This document shows, one piece after another, positions 12,822 to 23,455 of a stretch of DNA of 64,000 bases. The DNA is taken from assembly GCF_004193775.1 (NCBI RefSeq), contig NC_041006.1, forward strand, positions 23,901,744 to 23,965,743, in the 5' to 3' direction. The notes under the pieces were generated by a model. It was not told where the DNA came from and searched no databases. It saw only the letters and a program-made list of their open reading frames with translations. The position numbers and the translations under genes were made by a program. The stretch's first letter is position 1. Each line of letters starts with the position of its first letter. Origin of the DNA: Glycine soja (Eukaryota; Streptophyta; Magnoliopsida; Fabales; Fabaceae).

Positions 12822-14600
12822 ATGGAACCCCTCCAAATGCAAACCTTCCGCAAGACTTACGGAAAGATCTTAGAGTTGACCATAGCAGAGGTGTCCATAG
12901 AAGCCATTGTATCACTTACCCAATACTACGACCAGCCTTTGAGGTGCTTCACATTCGCAGACTTCCAATTAGTACCAACCATTGAAGAATTTGAGGAAAT
13001 TCTAGGATGTCCTCTCAGGGGAAGAAAACCATATCTTTCCTCCGGGTGTCTCCCCTCTTTGAGCAGAATTGCAACTGTGGTCAAGGATTCAGCAAGAGGT
13101 TTGGACCGCATAAAACAGACTCGGAACGGCATAGCGGGCCTACCACAGAAGTACCTAGGAGACAAGCCGAGGGGTATGGCCAATCAAGGAGACTGGGTCC
13201 CGTTTATGGATGTGTTAGCTTTGCTAATTTTTGGGGTCGTCCTCTTTCCAAACGTGGATGGTTTGGTAGACCTAGCAGCAATCGACGCTTTCCTTGCCTA
13301 CCACCATAGCAAGGAAAGTCCGGTGGTAGCTGTCTTGGCAGATCTATTTGACACGTTTGACCGAAGGTGCGAAAAGAGTAGCGCACAGATCATCTGTTGC
13401 TTACCCGCCCTCTGTGTTTGGTTGGTTTCGCACTTGTTCCAACAAGACACAAGACATCCATGTCCGCTCCTGAGCCATCGCTCGTGTACTGAAAAGAGGA
13501 GAATAGATTGGGACCGGCTCTTGGCCGGGATAGGAGGTAGAACAATCAGTTGGTTCCCCCGATGGAAGGAAGGAAAAGAAGGAGTCCTTTTCTCATGTGG
13601 AAGATACCCAAACATTCCGCTGGTAGGAACGAGGGGTTGTATTAATTACAATCCCGCGCTCGCTATAAGACAACTAGGGTACCCTATGAGGGGAGCACCG
13701 ACGGAAGAAAGCATGTCTCCTTTCCTTGTGAGGGATTTCGGCGCACAAAATTCCAAGGCTATGCAAAGAATCCATAAGGCGTGGGAAACCCCGTTAAAGA
13801 AAGATCAAGAGCTTAGAGGCATTCGTAATGGCATCATTGGTGGGTACCACGAATGGCTGAAAGTTCATATACGAGGTTTAGATTGGCTCGCCAAGTTAAA
13901 AGTCGTCAGCAAAGAGAGTTTTGAAGCACCGGAAGAGGACGAAGAAGTCCAAACTCTCAAAAGCGAGTTAGGAAAGGCAAAACTTGCCAAGGAGAAGTTC
14001 AAGTTGGCCGCTACACACGTTCGGAAGGAGTGTGCCGGGTTACGGGAAGAGAATGCAATTACTGCAAGAGCCCTTGAACAAGAGACCAAGAGGGCTCGCA
14101 AGGAAGAGTATAGCCGGAACAAATTTCGCGGAGCTCTATGGGGTAGCAATAGTGAACTCAAGTTGCGAAGGGAAGAAAGGGACCAGTCGCGAGCACATGG
14201 CATGGTTTTGAAAGAGGAGTTAGTTGCCTGTTCAAGGTCCAAAAGAAGCTTGTCTCAGCGTTTATGCGAGACGGAGACCAACATGCTAGCTATCATCGCC
14301 AAGTACCAAGAAGAGTTAGGTCTAGCCGCGGCCCACGAGCATAGGATTGCGGACGAATATGCCCAAGTATATGCGGAAAAAGAGGCTAGAGGAAGGGTGA
14401 TCGACTCTTTACACCAAGAGGCAACCATGTGGATGGATCGGTTTGCTCTTGCCTTGAACGGGAGTCAAGAACTTCCCCGATTGTTAGCCAAGGCCAAGGC
14501 GATGGCAGACACCTACTCCGCCCCCGAAGAGATTCATGGGATTCTCGGCTATTGTCAGCATATGATAGACTTAATGGCCCACATAATTAGAAATCGTTAG
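12822..14600 (+). CDS. Ogre-type ORF1 protein upstream of gag (592 aa)
   Basis: A long intact frame. The first ATG is at 12822; the frame is open further back, to a TAA at 12747, so the ancestral protein probably began earlier and was truncated. Residues ~1-350 resemble a plant-specific domain abundant in soybean repeats (I believe DUF7745), with the run QYYDQPLRCFTFADFQLVPT near residue 35 and two hydrophobic stretches (DVLALLIFGVVLF, AQIICCLPALCVWLVSHLF). Residues ~370-560 are charged and heptad-like (EEVQTLKSELGKAKLAKEKF), a probable coiled coil. Ogre elements carry such an ORF of unknown function before gag. It is the only undamaged protein in this element, which suggests recent selection or recent insertion. 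No catalytic motif is visible. Confidence 0.8.
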   Translation: MEPLQMQTFRKTYGKILELTIAEVSIEAIVSLTQYYDQPLRCFTFADFQLVPTIEEFEEILGCPLRGRKPYLSSGCLPSLSRIATVVKDSARGLDRIKQTRNGIAGLPQKYLGDKPRGMANQGDWVPFMDVLALLIFGVVLFPNVDGLVDLAAIDAFLAYHHSKESPVVAVLADLFDTFDRRCEKSSAQIICCLPALCVWLVSHLFQQDTRHPCPLLSHRSCTEKRRIDWDRLLAGIGGRTISWFPRWKEGKEGVLFSCGRYPNIPLVGTRGCINYNPALAIRQLGYPMRGAPTEESMSPFLVRDFGAQNSKAMQRIHKAWETPLKKDQELRGIRNGIIGGYHEWLKVHIRGLDWLAKLKVVSKESFEAPEEDEEVQTLKSELGKAKLAKEKFKLAATHVRKECAGLREENAITARALEQETKRARKEEYSRNKFRGALWGSNSELKLRREERDQSRAHGMVLKEELVACSRSKRSLSQRLCETETNMLAIIAKYQEELGLAAAHEHRIADEYAQVYAEKEARGRVIDSLHQEATMWMDRFALALNGSQELPRLLAKAKAMADTYSAPEEIHGILGYCQHMIDLMAHIIRNR

Positions 14601-15719
14601 GGAACTTGTATGGTCTCTCAGACCTTGACTAGATACGACTTCCTTTTTGAAATAAAATGAGTTGGTCCCATGTTTCTACTCCAAAAAGCTTGTGCAAATC
14701 AAGTCACTCCCGCATTTTATCTCTAGCATGCATTGTATGTTGGTCTCGTCCTTTGTCACGGGAAGCCGGAAGGTCCATATCACCTTCTTAATTGTACACA
14801 TGGGGCACTGCGCCCCCAAATGCGCAAGTAAGAAGAGATAATTTTCCGGGCTCTCGTGTCCGTAAAATGCATTCATATCATGCATCGCATAAGCATCTCT
14901 TCATAACATCATAATGGACATATCCTGCATTTGTCCGTTATCATATTCCGGCCTCACATTTTGCATGAGTCATGGCATCATCATGCATATGCGTTCAACA
15001 AACTTTTTGATCTGCAAAATTGCATACCATTTGTTTTCATGTTTGCTCATCCTTGCGTTTTCCTCTACAAAACAAAAACAAAAAAGGGGGAAGCGTGAAA
15101 CTTCACACTACATTCTTAGTTTCATGTGTTAGGCACCACGAGCCAACCATGTTGGGATCATAAACCCGTTTCACTTAAAAACAAAATAATTGAACATGGT
15201 ACCTAATGCATGGTTAACTAGGAAATGGTGTTTCTTCGGGCATCTCAATTTCATAATTACATTTTCCATGCATAAGCTTAAAGTATGCCCGAGTCATTCA
15301 TCCCTATGAGATGTTGTTGAAGTATTGGCGATCAGAATTACCATTCCTTGGATTATAGGGTTGAACCAAGCTCACGCTTTTACAAAAAGGTTCATCAAGT
15401 CAAGTTGAAATATGGAAGTAACCGTCTTGCAAAATTGGGGCAAAAGATGAATCGAGTCACATCACTGCTTCGTCTACTGCCAAACATATTTAGGATTGTT
15501 GATGTCCTTGTTACTTCCAGTTTCACCTTGACAAAGATGTCATAGACCATGTGGAAAATCTAAATTGATTCAACCCCATATCCTGCACAATACTTCAACT
15601 ATACATCATTCGCATACATCCATGCTTTTCATTGGTTGCATTGCTCATTGCATTCTTTCCTTGAAAAAGAAAATAAAAATAAATAAATAAATAAAATAAA
15701 ATAAAAATGATCTTAATCA
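14601..15719 (+). other. Spacer between ORF1 and gag
   Basis: No convincing coding sequence. It contains several CATGCAT/ATGCATT-rich stretches, such as 14870-15000, and simple AAATA repeats at 15680-15705. It probably serves as untranslated leader for gag. Confidence 0.5.
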
Positions 15720-17547
15720 TTGTTATCAAAAAGAAAAAAACATGCTTTACGGCATCCTCACCGAACTTGTGCTAGAGCTAGAGTAATGGGTGAAGTAGAG
15801 AAGACACAAGAGAATATGAAGGCCGACATGGAGGCCATTAAAGAGAAAATGGCCACAATGATGGAGGCCATGATGAGCGTGAAGAAGATAATGGAAGCCA
15901 ATGCGGTTGCAATTGCCGCTACCAGCGTTGTTGCTAAGGTGAACCCGACATCCCCATCCGGCATCAACCAAATGAATCATCCAACCTCAGATATGGTAGG
16001 CAAAGATTTGGGAAGTACGGGCGGCCCCCATAATGTGCAAATTCAAAACGAGCACGCCTTCCCGCCATATGGCTTGCCTCTCAACTATACGCCACCCAAT
16101 GTGGCGTACACTCCCAATGAAATCTCAATAACTCCACTCCCATACTCATTAAGAGCCAACAACCTCAATCTGATCATGCACATGTCTCTCGACCCATGGA
16201 GGAGACACATGAAATTCCCCACCACGATCTAGCCAACTTCGAGCCTTGCCTCGGATATGCTGCTGAAGGGCAAGCAGTTGGTGGTATACCCCTGCAAAAC
16301 ACTTTGGAGGGCCCTCAGTATCACCCACAACTGCACCTCTTGCATTCCACAGCGATTAAAAACCCTCATGACTATGGCAGGAATGGGAAAGTTGGATCAT
16401 CTAGAGGAAAGGCTCAGGGCCATTGAAGGAGGTGAAGATTATGCCTTTGCTAACCTAGAAGAGTTGTTCCTAATACCCAAACATGGTCATTCCTAAGTTC
16501 AAGGTGCCGGACTTTGGCAAGTACAAGGGGACTACTCGCTCCAAGAACCATCTAAAGATGTACTGTCGGAAGATGGGGGCATACGCAAAAGATGAGAAAC
16601 TGCTGATACATTTTTCCTGAGAAAGTCTTACTAGGACAACTGTCGCCTGGTATACTAACTTAGGAACCTTCTTGAGTCCATTCTTGGAAGGACCTAATGG
16701 TTGCCTTCATTAAGCAGTGTCAGTACAATTCTGATATGGCTCCGGATAGGATGCAACTACAAAAAGTGTGCAAAAAGGGGGCACGAATCTTTCAAAGAAT
16801 ACGCCCAAAGATGGAGAGACTTGGCAACTCAAGTAGCACCCCCAAAAACAGAGAAAGAAATTATCACAATGATAGTAGACACGTGACCGGTGTTCTACTA
16901 TGAAAAAATGGTGGGTTACACACCTTCAAGTTTTACAGATTTGGTCTTCGCCAGCAAAAAAAAAAAAAAAAAAAATCGAAGTGGATCCAAAAAGAGGCAA
17001 ATTTGATCATCCTACTAGGACGACTGAGAAAACTGGGGCAAAATAAAGAGGGCGAGGATGAGGGAGAAACCCATGCTGTGACTGCCATTCCTATACGGCC
17101 AAGTTTCCCACCAAACCCAACAATGTCATTACTCAGTCAATAACAAACCTCCTCCTTACCCACCACCCAGTTATCCACAAAGGCCATCCCTAAATCAACC
17201 ACAAAGCCTGTCTACCGCACTTCCAATGACGAACACCACCTTTAGCACAAACCAAAAAAACACCAACCAAGAAATGAATTTTGTAGTGAGAAAGCCTGTA
17301 GAATTCACCCCAATTCCAGTGTCCTATGCTGACTTGCTCCCATATCTACTTGATAACGCAATGGTAGCCATAACCCCTGCTAGGTTCCCTCAAATCCCCA
17401 TTTTTCTGAGGATATGACTCGAACGCAACATGTGCATGTCGTGGGGGAGCCCTGGGGCATTCCATTGAGCACTGTATGACCCTCAGGCGTAAGGTGCAAG
17501 GTCTAATTGATGCGGGCTGGCTGAAATTTGAGGAGAATCGCGTGTAA
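15720..17547 (+). pseudogene. Decayed gypsy gag gene
   Basis: Gag-like sequence is spread over several frames. A Met/Lys-rich N-terminus (MKADMEAIKEKMATMMEAMM) starts near 15816. A Pro-rich linker follows. Core gag motifs come next: HLKMYCRKMGAYAKDEKLL near 16540, then HESFKEYAQRWRDLATQV near 16785. At 17430-17480 a degenerate zinc knuckle reads CACRGGALGHSIEHC. At least four frameshifts or stops separate these pieces, and a run of about 20 A at 16956-16976 lies in the coding region. The pieces are in the normal Ogre/Tat gag order, but no protein could be made. Protease and the rest of pol do not follow. Confidence 0.8.
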
Positions 17548-17915
17548 ATCCTGACATTGACAAGAGATGCCACACATGGGGCAATTTTGAAAACTGTTGT
17601 TAGATGTCTCTAATGACTCATCAGGATTTGCAAGTGCAAGCCATTGGTCAAGCGACCTGTGCTCCTGAGTTTGGACTTCCAAGACCGTTCAATCAGAGAT
17701 TACTCGTCTTGCACGTTGGTGGGGTTGCCGTAAAACAATGAGTAAAGTTCAAAACAAATAAGTTTCAAAATAAAAAAATAAGTTTCAAAATCAAAAAAAA
17801 TAAAAAGACATTTGATTGACTGTGTTTTCAAGTAAAAATATAGACGTTCATGTGACTTCATTTTATCATTCCAGAAAGTTTGTCTTCTTAGAGAAGCAAG
17901 TTGTCAAGAATAGGA
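17548..17915 (+). other. Post-gag sequence where pol would be expected
   Basis: Contains a few residues of gag-downstream similarity (PFNQRLLVLHVGG near 17685-17725), then AT-rich AAAATAAAAA repeats. No protease or reverse-transcriptase motif is present, so pol has been lost at this point. Confidence 0.5.
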
Positions 17916-18960
17916 TGTTGGACAAATGGCCTCAGTTACCTTAAGAAAAAGGGGGGTTGAATTAAGATGCAAAGACTATTCCCCGATTGAACTATCACTC
18001 TTTCTTTTTGGATTAACAATGCACCCTTAACATGAATTACTCAAAAGACAAATCAAAATAAACTTCTTTAAAGCAAAAGATAAATAGCAATAAAAGAAGT
18101 TTAAAGGAAGAGAGGAATGCAAACTTGATTTATACTGGTTCGGCCACTTCCCGCGCCTACGTCCAGTCCTCAAGAAACCCACTTGAGATTTTCCACTCTC
18201 TTTGTAAAACTCCTTTTACAAAGTCTGAACCACACAGGGACAACCCTTCCCTTGTGTTCAAGAATCCTCTACAATAAGAGACTCTCAGTCTCTTAATCCC
18301 TTTTCAGAAGTAAGAAGAAGAGAAGAAGAAATCTCTCTTAAAAGGGATAGATTGTACAATGAAGATCAATCAAAATTCCTTATTGAATAAAGCAAGTGGT
18401 TGACCAAGGAATCTTTTCGAGAGGATAAGACATTTCAGTTCAGAAAAACTCTTGATCTTTCGAGAGGATAAAACTGTTTGGGCAATGAAAACTCTCTTTA
18501 AAACATTTGAATGGCCATTCATAAAACATTTGAATAGATATGTCTCTTGGAAATTATTTTCTGAAAATCCCCTCTGGTAATCAATTACAAGACTTATGTA
18601 ATCGATTACAGGTTTTAAAAATTTGTATTAAAACATTTTCAACTACTGGTAATCAATTACCAGAGAGCAAATCTCAATTTGAAATGATAGAATTCTTTGG
18701 TCAAACCTTTTGTTTGTTTCAATTTGGAAACTTCTTCCTAAAGATTCTAAGAGATCAAACTTGATCATATATCTTGACTTTCTTGGATTCTTGTCTTGAA
18801 TAAGACTTAGAAGTACTTGATCCTTTAGCATCATCAAGACATCAAAACATCTTGCTTAAATCCATCAGCTGAAAAATCCTTCAACTATTTCTCGTCCTTG
18901 GAAAATTCTTTTTGCAAGAATCAATTGCTTCTTTCATTCTTCCTTACTACGAGATTGTGA
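17916..18960. mobile_element. Probable ~1-kb LTR-like insertion inside the Ogre-like element
   Basis: Its composition breaks sharply from both flanks. It begins near TGTTGGACAAATGG, contains TACTGGTTCGGCCACTTCCC and a pair of TAATCGATTACA/TAATCAATTACA motifs (18575-18660), and the Ogre-type sequence resumes at about 18960 (GACAACAATTGGTACC). I could not find a TSD, so the ends and orientation are uncertain. It may be a solo LTR of another family. Confidence 0.4.
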
Positions 18961-18963
18961 AAA

Positions 18964-19200
18964 CAAGACAACAATTGGTACCTCTAAGCCCTACACTGGG
19001 GCAACGAAAGGCACCATGCAAAAACCTCAAGCGAACCTAGGGGCAGATTAGAAATTCTCACCCAATAGGTTCCCTCCTACAAGGTCATGACGAAAGACAA
19101 CGATTGGTACCTCAAAGCCTTACACTGGGGCAATGAGGGGCATCGTGCATGAGCCTCAAGTGAACATAGGGGCAGATCAAAAGTTCTCACCTGTCGATGT
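18964..19200 (+). repeat. ~134-bp tandem duplication
   Basis: Two copies of a block starting GACAACRATTGGTACCTC, continuing with CACTGGGGCAA and GGGGCAGAT and ending in TTCTCACC. They begin near 18965 and 19096. Non-coding. It is the first of the tandem blocks in the element's 3' half. Confidence 0.75.
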
Positions 19201-19677
19201 TTTTAAACAAGAAAAGAAAAGGGGGGACAAACCCTAGGGTTTCAATGGATTGATCAAACATCAAACGACTCCATTGCCGTCACTCCAAAATGGTCAAGTG
19301 ACTAAATCAAACAGAACACACACTCTGAGGGAGTTCCCGGAGAGATTTGCAAAAAGGATAGGATGAGGTTGCATGAATTATCACCTCTTTCAAAAGGACA
19401 GTCAATCTGTGTTTTCCAAAAAAAAAATTAAATCAAAATCAAAATCACAAAATAGGGAAAGAATGTCATGAACATTGTACAACTTTCCATTACATTGCAT
19501 TGTTTCATATGAAGTTCGCATTTACCAAGTTTCACGACAAAGGTTGCATGCATCTGCATCCCTAAAAATCATGTTAACTGCATAGATTTCCTACATCTAA
19601 TGTCCAAATCTTTTGAATTTGGGATGACCGGCTCTCTCGATGAGTCGATCTCTTGCTTTCTCATAAGGATGGACCCT
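19201..19677 (+). other. Non-coding spacer before the 24-bp array
   Basis: No gene or repeat recognised apart from CAAAATCAAAATC runs near 19430. It continues the Ogre-like internal 3' region. Confidence 0.5.
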
Positions 19678-21245
19678 CGGGTACTAGTACCCTGGTCTTC
19701 AGAGGACTACACGTCCTCGCCTTGAGAGGACTACATGTCCTCACCATCAGAGGGCTGCACGCCCTCACCTCCAGAGGACTACACGTCCTCGCCTTGAGAG
19801 GACTACACGTCCTCGCCTTGAGAGGGCTGCACGCCCTCACCTTCAGAGGACCACATGTCCTCGCCTTGAGAGGGCTACACGCCCTCACCTTGGGTACTAG
19901 TTACCCTCACTGTTGAAAGGACTACACGTCCTCGCCTTGAGAGGACTACACGTCCTCACCATCAGAGGGCTGCACGCCCTCACCTCCAGAGGACTACATG
20001 TCCTCGCCTTGAGAGGGCTACACACCCTCACCTTGGGTACTAGTTACCCTCACCGTTGAGAGGACTACACGTCCTCGCCAACAGAGGGTTGCACGCCCTC
20101 ACCTTCAGAGGACTACATGTCCTCGCCTTGAGAGGGCTACATGCCCTCACCTTGGGTACTAGTTACCCTCACCGTTGAGAGGACTACACGTCCTCGCCTT
20201 GAGAGGACTACATGTCCTCACCACCAGAGGGCTGCACGCCCTCACCTCCAGAGGACTACATGTCCTCGCCTTGAGAGGGCTACACGCCCTCACCTTGGGT
20301 ACTAGTTACCCTCCACGTCAGAGGACTACACGTCCTCGCCTTGAAAGGACTACACGTCCTCACCATCAGAGGGCTGCACGCCCTTACCTCCAGAGGACTA
20401 CATGTCCTCGCCTTGAGAGGGCTACACGCCCTCACCTTGGGTACTACTTACCCTCACCGTCAGAGGACTACACGTCCTCGCCTTGAGAGGACTACACGTC
20501 CTCACCACCAGAGGGCTGCACGCCCTCACCTCCAGAGGACTACATGTCCTCGCCTTGAGAGGGCTACACGCCCTCACCTTGGGTACTAGTTACCCTCCAC
20601 GTCAGAGGACTACACGTCCTCGCCTTGAGAGGACTACACGTCCTCACCATCAGAGGGCTGCACGCCCTTACCTCCAGAGGACTACATGTCCTCGCCTTGA
20701 GAGGGCTACACGCCCTCACCTTGGGTACTACTTACCCTCACCGTCAGAGGACTACACGTCCTCGCCTTGAGAGGACTACACGTCCTCACCACCAGAGGGC
20801 TGCACGCCCTCACCTCCAGAGGACTATAAGTCCTCGCCTTGAGAGGGCTACACGCCCTCACCTTGGGTACTAGTTACCTTCACCTTCAGAAGACTACACG
20901 TCCTCGCCTTCAAAAGGTCATGTACCTTCAACTTCAGAGGACTACACGTCCTCGCCGTCAAAGGGTCATGTGCCTTCACCTTTGTAAGGCTACATGCCCT
21001 CACCTTCAGAGGACTACACGTCCTCACCTTTAGAGGACTACATGTCCTCGCCATCAGAGGACTACATGTTCCCCATTTTCAAAGGGGGGGCATGCCCTCA
21101 CCTTCAGAGGATTGCACGTCCTTGCCATCATAGGACTACACTCCCTCGCCTTCGAAAGGCGACACGTCCTGAACTTCAGAGGGCTACACGCCCTCGCCTT
21201 TAGAGGACTACGCGTCCTCACTTTCAGTGGGCTCCATATCCACAC
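19678..21245 (+). repeat. 24-bp hairpin minisatellite (about 65 units) with ~142/284-bp higher-order structure
   Basis: Every ~24 bp carries a short palindrome with 5-6 bp arms around a 5-nt loop. The main forms are GAGGAC-TACAC-GTCCTC, GAGGGC-TGCAC-GCCCTC and GGGTA-CTAGT-TACCC. Units differ in both arms together, so pairing is kept. Six consecutive units form a ~142-bp set ending in the GGGTACTAGTTACCC unit. Two sets with alternating junctions (CCCTCCACGTC, CCCTCACCGTC) form a 284-bp unit duplicated nearly exactly at 20307-20590 and 20591-20874. Units decay toward 21245. Because 24 is a multiple of three, frames stay open on both strands (RGLHVLAL repeats). I regard those frames as artefacts. 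Confidence 0.95.
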
Positions 21246-21303
21246 CTTAAGATAATTTAAGGTCCTCTGCCCTTAAATGCTTAACCGAGACTTGCACTCC
21301 CGG

Positions 21304-22170
21304 TTAAGGGACCAGTAGTTTCCTTTTAACGGTTCCTGGGCCACCCCCCGATATTGGAGGAGGGCCAACTGTCCGAGCACAACTAGAAAGGGAGGCTATC
21401 ACACTGCTACTATGCATACTGGGGCAAGATTTCACCCGTGCCGCTGCAAAGAGACGAGTGCGGACCATGCGCACCAACATGACCACTCTTACACAGATAT
21501 AGATGACATTGCTACTTAGCAACATTCTGCCCAGCGACCGCAATGCCAATCTCCCCCTGCGGAAGTATCAGTTGGTCTGTGCCGTCCCGACATGGGTAAG
21601 TATGCATATGGTTCAACTGATTTCTGATACCATTTATTTGTTTGCAGGGATCGCACCCACAAAGACACCCAGTGAACCTGAAGAAGTCCAACAGGACCCT
21701 GGGGTTTCCAGCTCTGGTTACGGGCCTCTATCAGTCCTACAGGGTGCCCGTACCCCCCCGGCAAGGTTATGTCATCATAGGTAAGTATGCACATCGCTCA
21801 ACTGATTTCTGATTTCATCTATTGTTTGCAGGGATCGCGCCTGCAAGACACCCAGCGGACCCGAAGAAGTCCAACCGGGTCTTGGAATTATCAAGCTCTA
21901 ATTACGGGTCTCTGTCAGTTCTACGGAGTACCTGTCACCTCCAGCAAGGGCATCAGGCCCCCTACTAATCGAGCTTTCATCAAGAAGTACTGCGCCCCAG
22001 ACAGGCGCAGGGCGAAACACCACAGCAGTATTGGGATGGCCGGTAGCGGGCAATAGACACACCGCCACCACCTCTAAAGTTCACCTCAGCTCATCCATAA
22101 AAAGGTTAGAGCGTTGCCTACGACACATGGCCGACCAATAGGCAACCAAGTCCAAAGCCAAAGGTAAGCA
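21304..22170 (+). pseudogene. Broken 'putative plant transposon protein'-like fragment with a 185-bp tandem duplication
   Basis: The segment looks once-coding. Near 21900-22010 one frame reads LCQFYGVPVTSSKGIRPPTN followed by RAFIKKYCAP. That resembles the C-terminal half of proteins annotated in soybean as 'putative plant transposon protein' (I believe Transposase_32), from memory. The blocks 21596-21780 and 21781-~21965 are tandem copies. Each starts GTAAGTATGC and has TTTGTTTGCAG or ATTGTTTGCAG 51 bp later, so each looks like a tiny intron followed by an exon starting GGATCGC. 51 bp is shorter than usual plant introns. Stops and frame changes prevent a full product. Confidence 0.5.
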
Positions 22171-22344
22171 AAGTACTAGGTCAGTGACCGACAAGTCATA
22201 AGGCGTCCAGCTAAAGACGTTAAAGAAGCGCTACTAGGAGGCAACCTAGTACCTTTTGAATCTATGCTTGTTATTTGATCACTTTTTATAGTAGGACGCA
22301 CCTAGTTGCTCATGATCCTGGGGATTTAAATAAAACAAGCGCAA
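22171..22344 (+). other. Spacer, nothing recognised
   Basis: Short non-coding stretch linking the broken ORF to the 73-bp array. Confidence 0.4.
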
Positions 22345-22690
22345 GCTCGAAAGGTAGTCATACCTCACAAAATATATATGTATGTTTAGGTAGTGAAAAT
22401 ACCTTAGATATGCATGTATGTAAACAAAAAAATACTTCACAAAATATATATATGTATGTTTAGGTTGAGAGATACCTTAGATGTGCGTGTATGTAAACAA
22501 AAAAATACTTCACAAAATATATATATGTATGTTTAGGTAGCAAGATACCTTGGATATGCATGTATACAACAAAAATACCTTACAAAATATATATATGTAT
22601 GTTTAGGTGGCAAGATACCTTGGATATGCATGTATATGGCAAAAATACCTCACAAAAATATGCACATGTTTAGGTAGCAAAATACCTCAT
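22345..22690 (+). repeat. ~73-bp AT-rich tandem array (4-5 copies)
   Basis: The unit contains ACAAAATATATATGTATG, TTTAGGT and ATACCTTAGATATGCATG. Copies start near 22365, 22438, 22511 and 22584, with a short last copy near 22646. Confidence 0.85.
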
Positions 22691-23232
22691 GAAAAAAAAA
22701 AAGAAAGCAAACAGGAAAAAGAAATAAACAAATGATAATGATAAAAAAAAAAAAAAAAAAAAAAAAGAAAATAAGTTGTCAAGCTGAAAAACCAACATGC
22801 TTTTGAAAAGAGATGACTTCCAACTTTTCTTTGAAAAAAATTCATTGATCATAACCAATTTTTGGAAAATGTGTCTACGCCTGAAGGGTGAATGCTGTGA
22901 AATTTCCCGGACGCCCGAAATGGACTCGGATGAATGCACAAATTGATAAAAGAACATATTTTGGAAACATTGGGTTGATTAAAAATAGAGGAAATGAATC
23001 CTGAGCCCTAGCATCAGATGACCATAAAAAGTTGACACTTGAGTGTCCGCGTAGATGCATGCATGACCAGTTTTGCATAAAGTTTCCAAATCATCATTTT
23101 TGCATTTGTGTCATGGAAATAATGTGGGGCATCCCTTTTATCCTTGAACCAAACCAAACCCCGACATGTATCATGTCTAGCCATTCTACAAACCTTAAGC
23201 CAAAATCCTGACTCACCATAATCCTTACCCTC
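22691..23232 (+). other. Purine-rich tract and spacer
   Basis: It contains an A-rich stretch with an uninterrupted A run at about 22743-22766, then non-coding sequence. The frames on either strand are low-complexity, and no gene is supported. Confidence 0.5.
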
Positions 23233-23455
23233 GGAAGCAAAAAGGAAGAGAAGGAAAATTCCCAATCAAAGAGTGGGAGAAAGCAAAAGGAAAAGAAGGA
23301 AAATTCCCAATCAAAGAGTGGGAGAAAGCAAAAAGAAAAGAAAGGAAATTCCCAATCAAAAAGTGGGAGAAAGCAAAAAGAAAAGAAAGGAAATTCCCAA
23401 TCAAAGAATGGGAGAAAGAAAAAAAAGAGAAAAGAAGGAAAGAAAGCTCCTGATC
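23233..23455 (+). repeat. 45-bp purine-rich tandem array (4 copies)
   Basis: The unit centres on AATTCCCAATCAAAGAGTGG followed by GAGAAAGCAAAAAG. Copies start near 23258, 23302, 23347 and 23392. The period is 15 codons, so a frame stays open (KIPNQRVGESKRKR), which I take to be incidental. Confidence 0.88.

Noticed and set aside
13007..14242. Other-frame and minus-strand ORFs within the Ogre ORF1 region
   Set aside because: They overlap the 592-aa ORF1, have no domain similarity and are short.
17916..18960. Assigning this insert to a named copia or gypsy family
   Set aside because: No TSD or coding sequence. The ends are too uncertain to classify.
19678..21245. CRISPR-like array of short palindromic repeats
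   Set aside because: There are no unique spacers between repeats, the units are contiguous 24-mers, and the setting is a plant retrotransposon.
19653..21245. Repeat proteins (RGLHVLAL and similar) on both strands of the 24-bp array
   Set aside because: The period is a multiple of three, so frames remain open on both strands by arithmetic. No start context or conserved domain supports translation.
22670..22957. Minus-strand Phe-rich frame (95 aa) near the poly-A run
   Set aside because: It translates the A/T homopolymer. No gene evidence.
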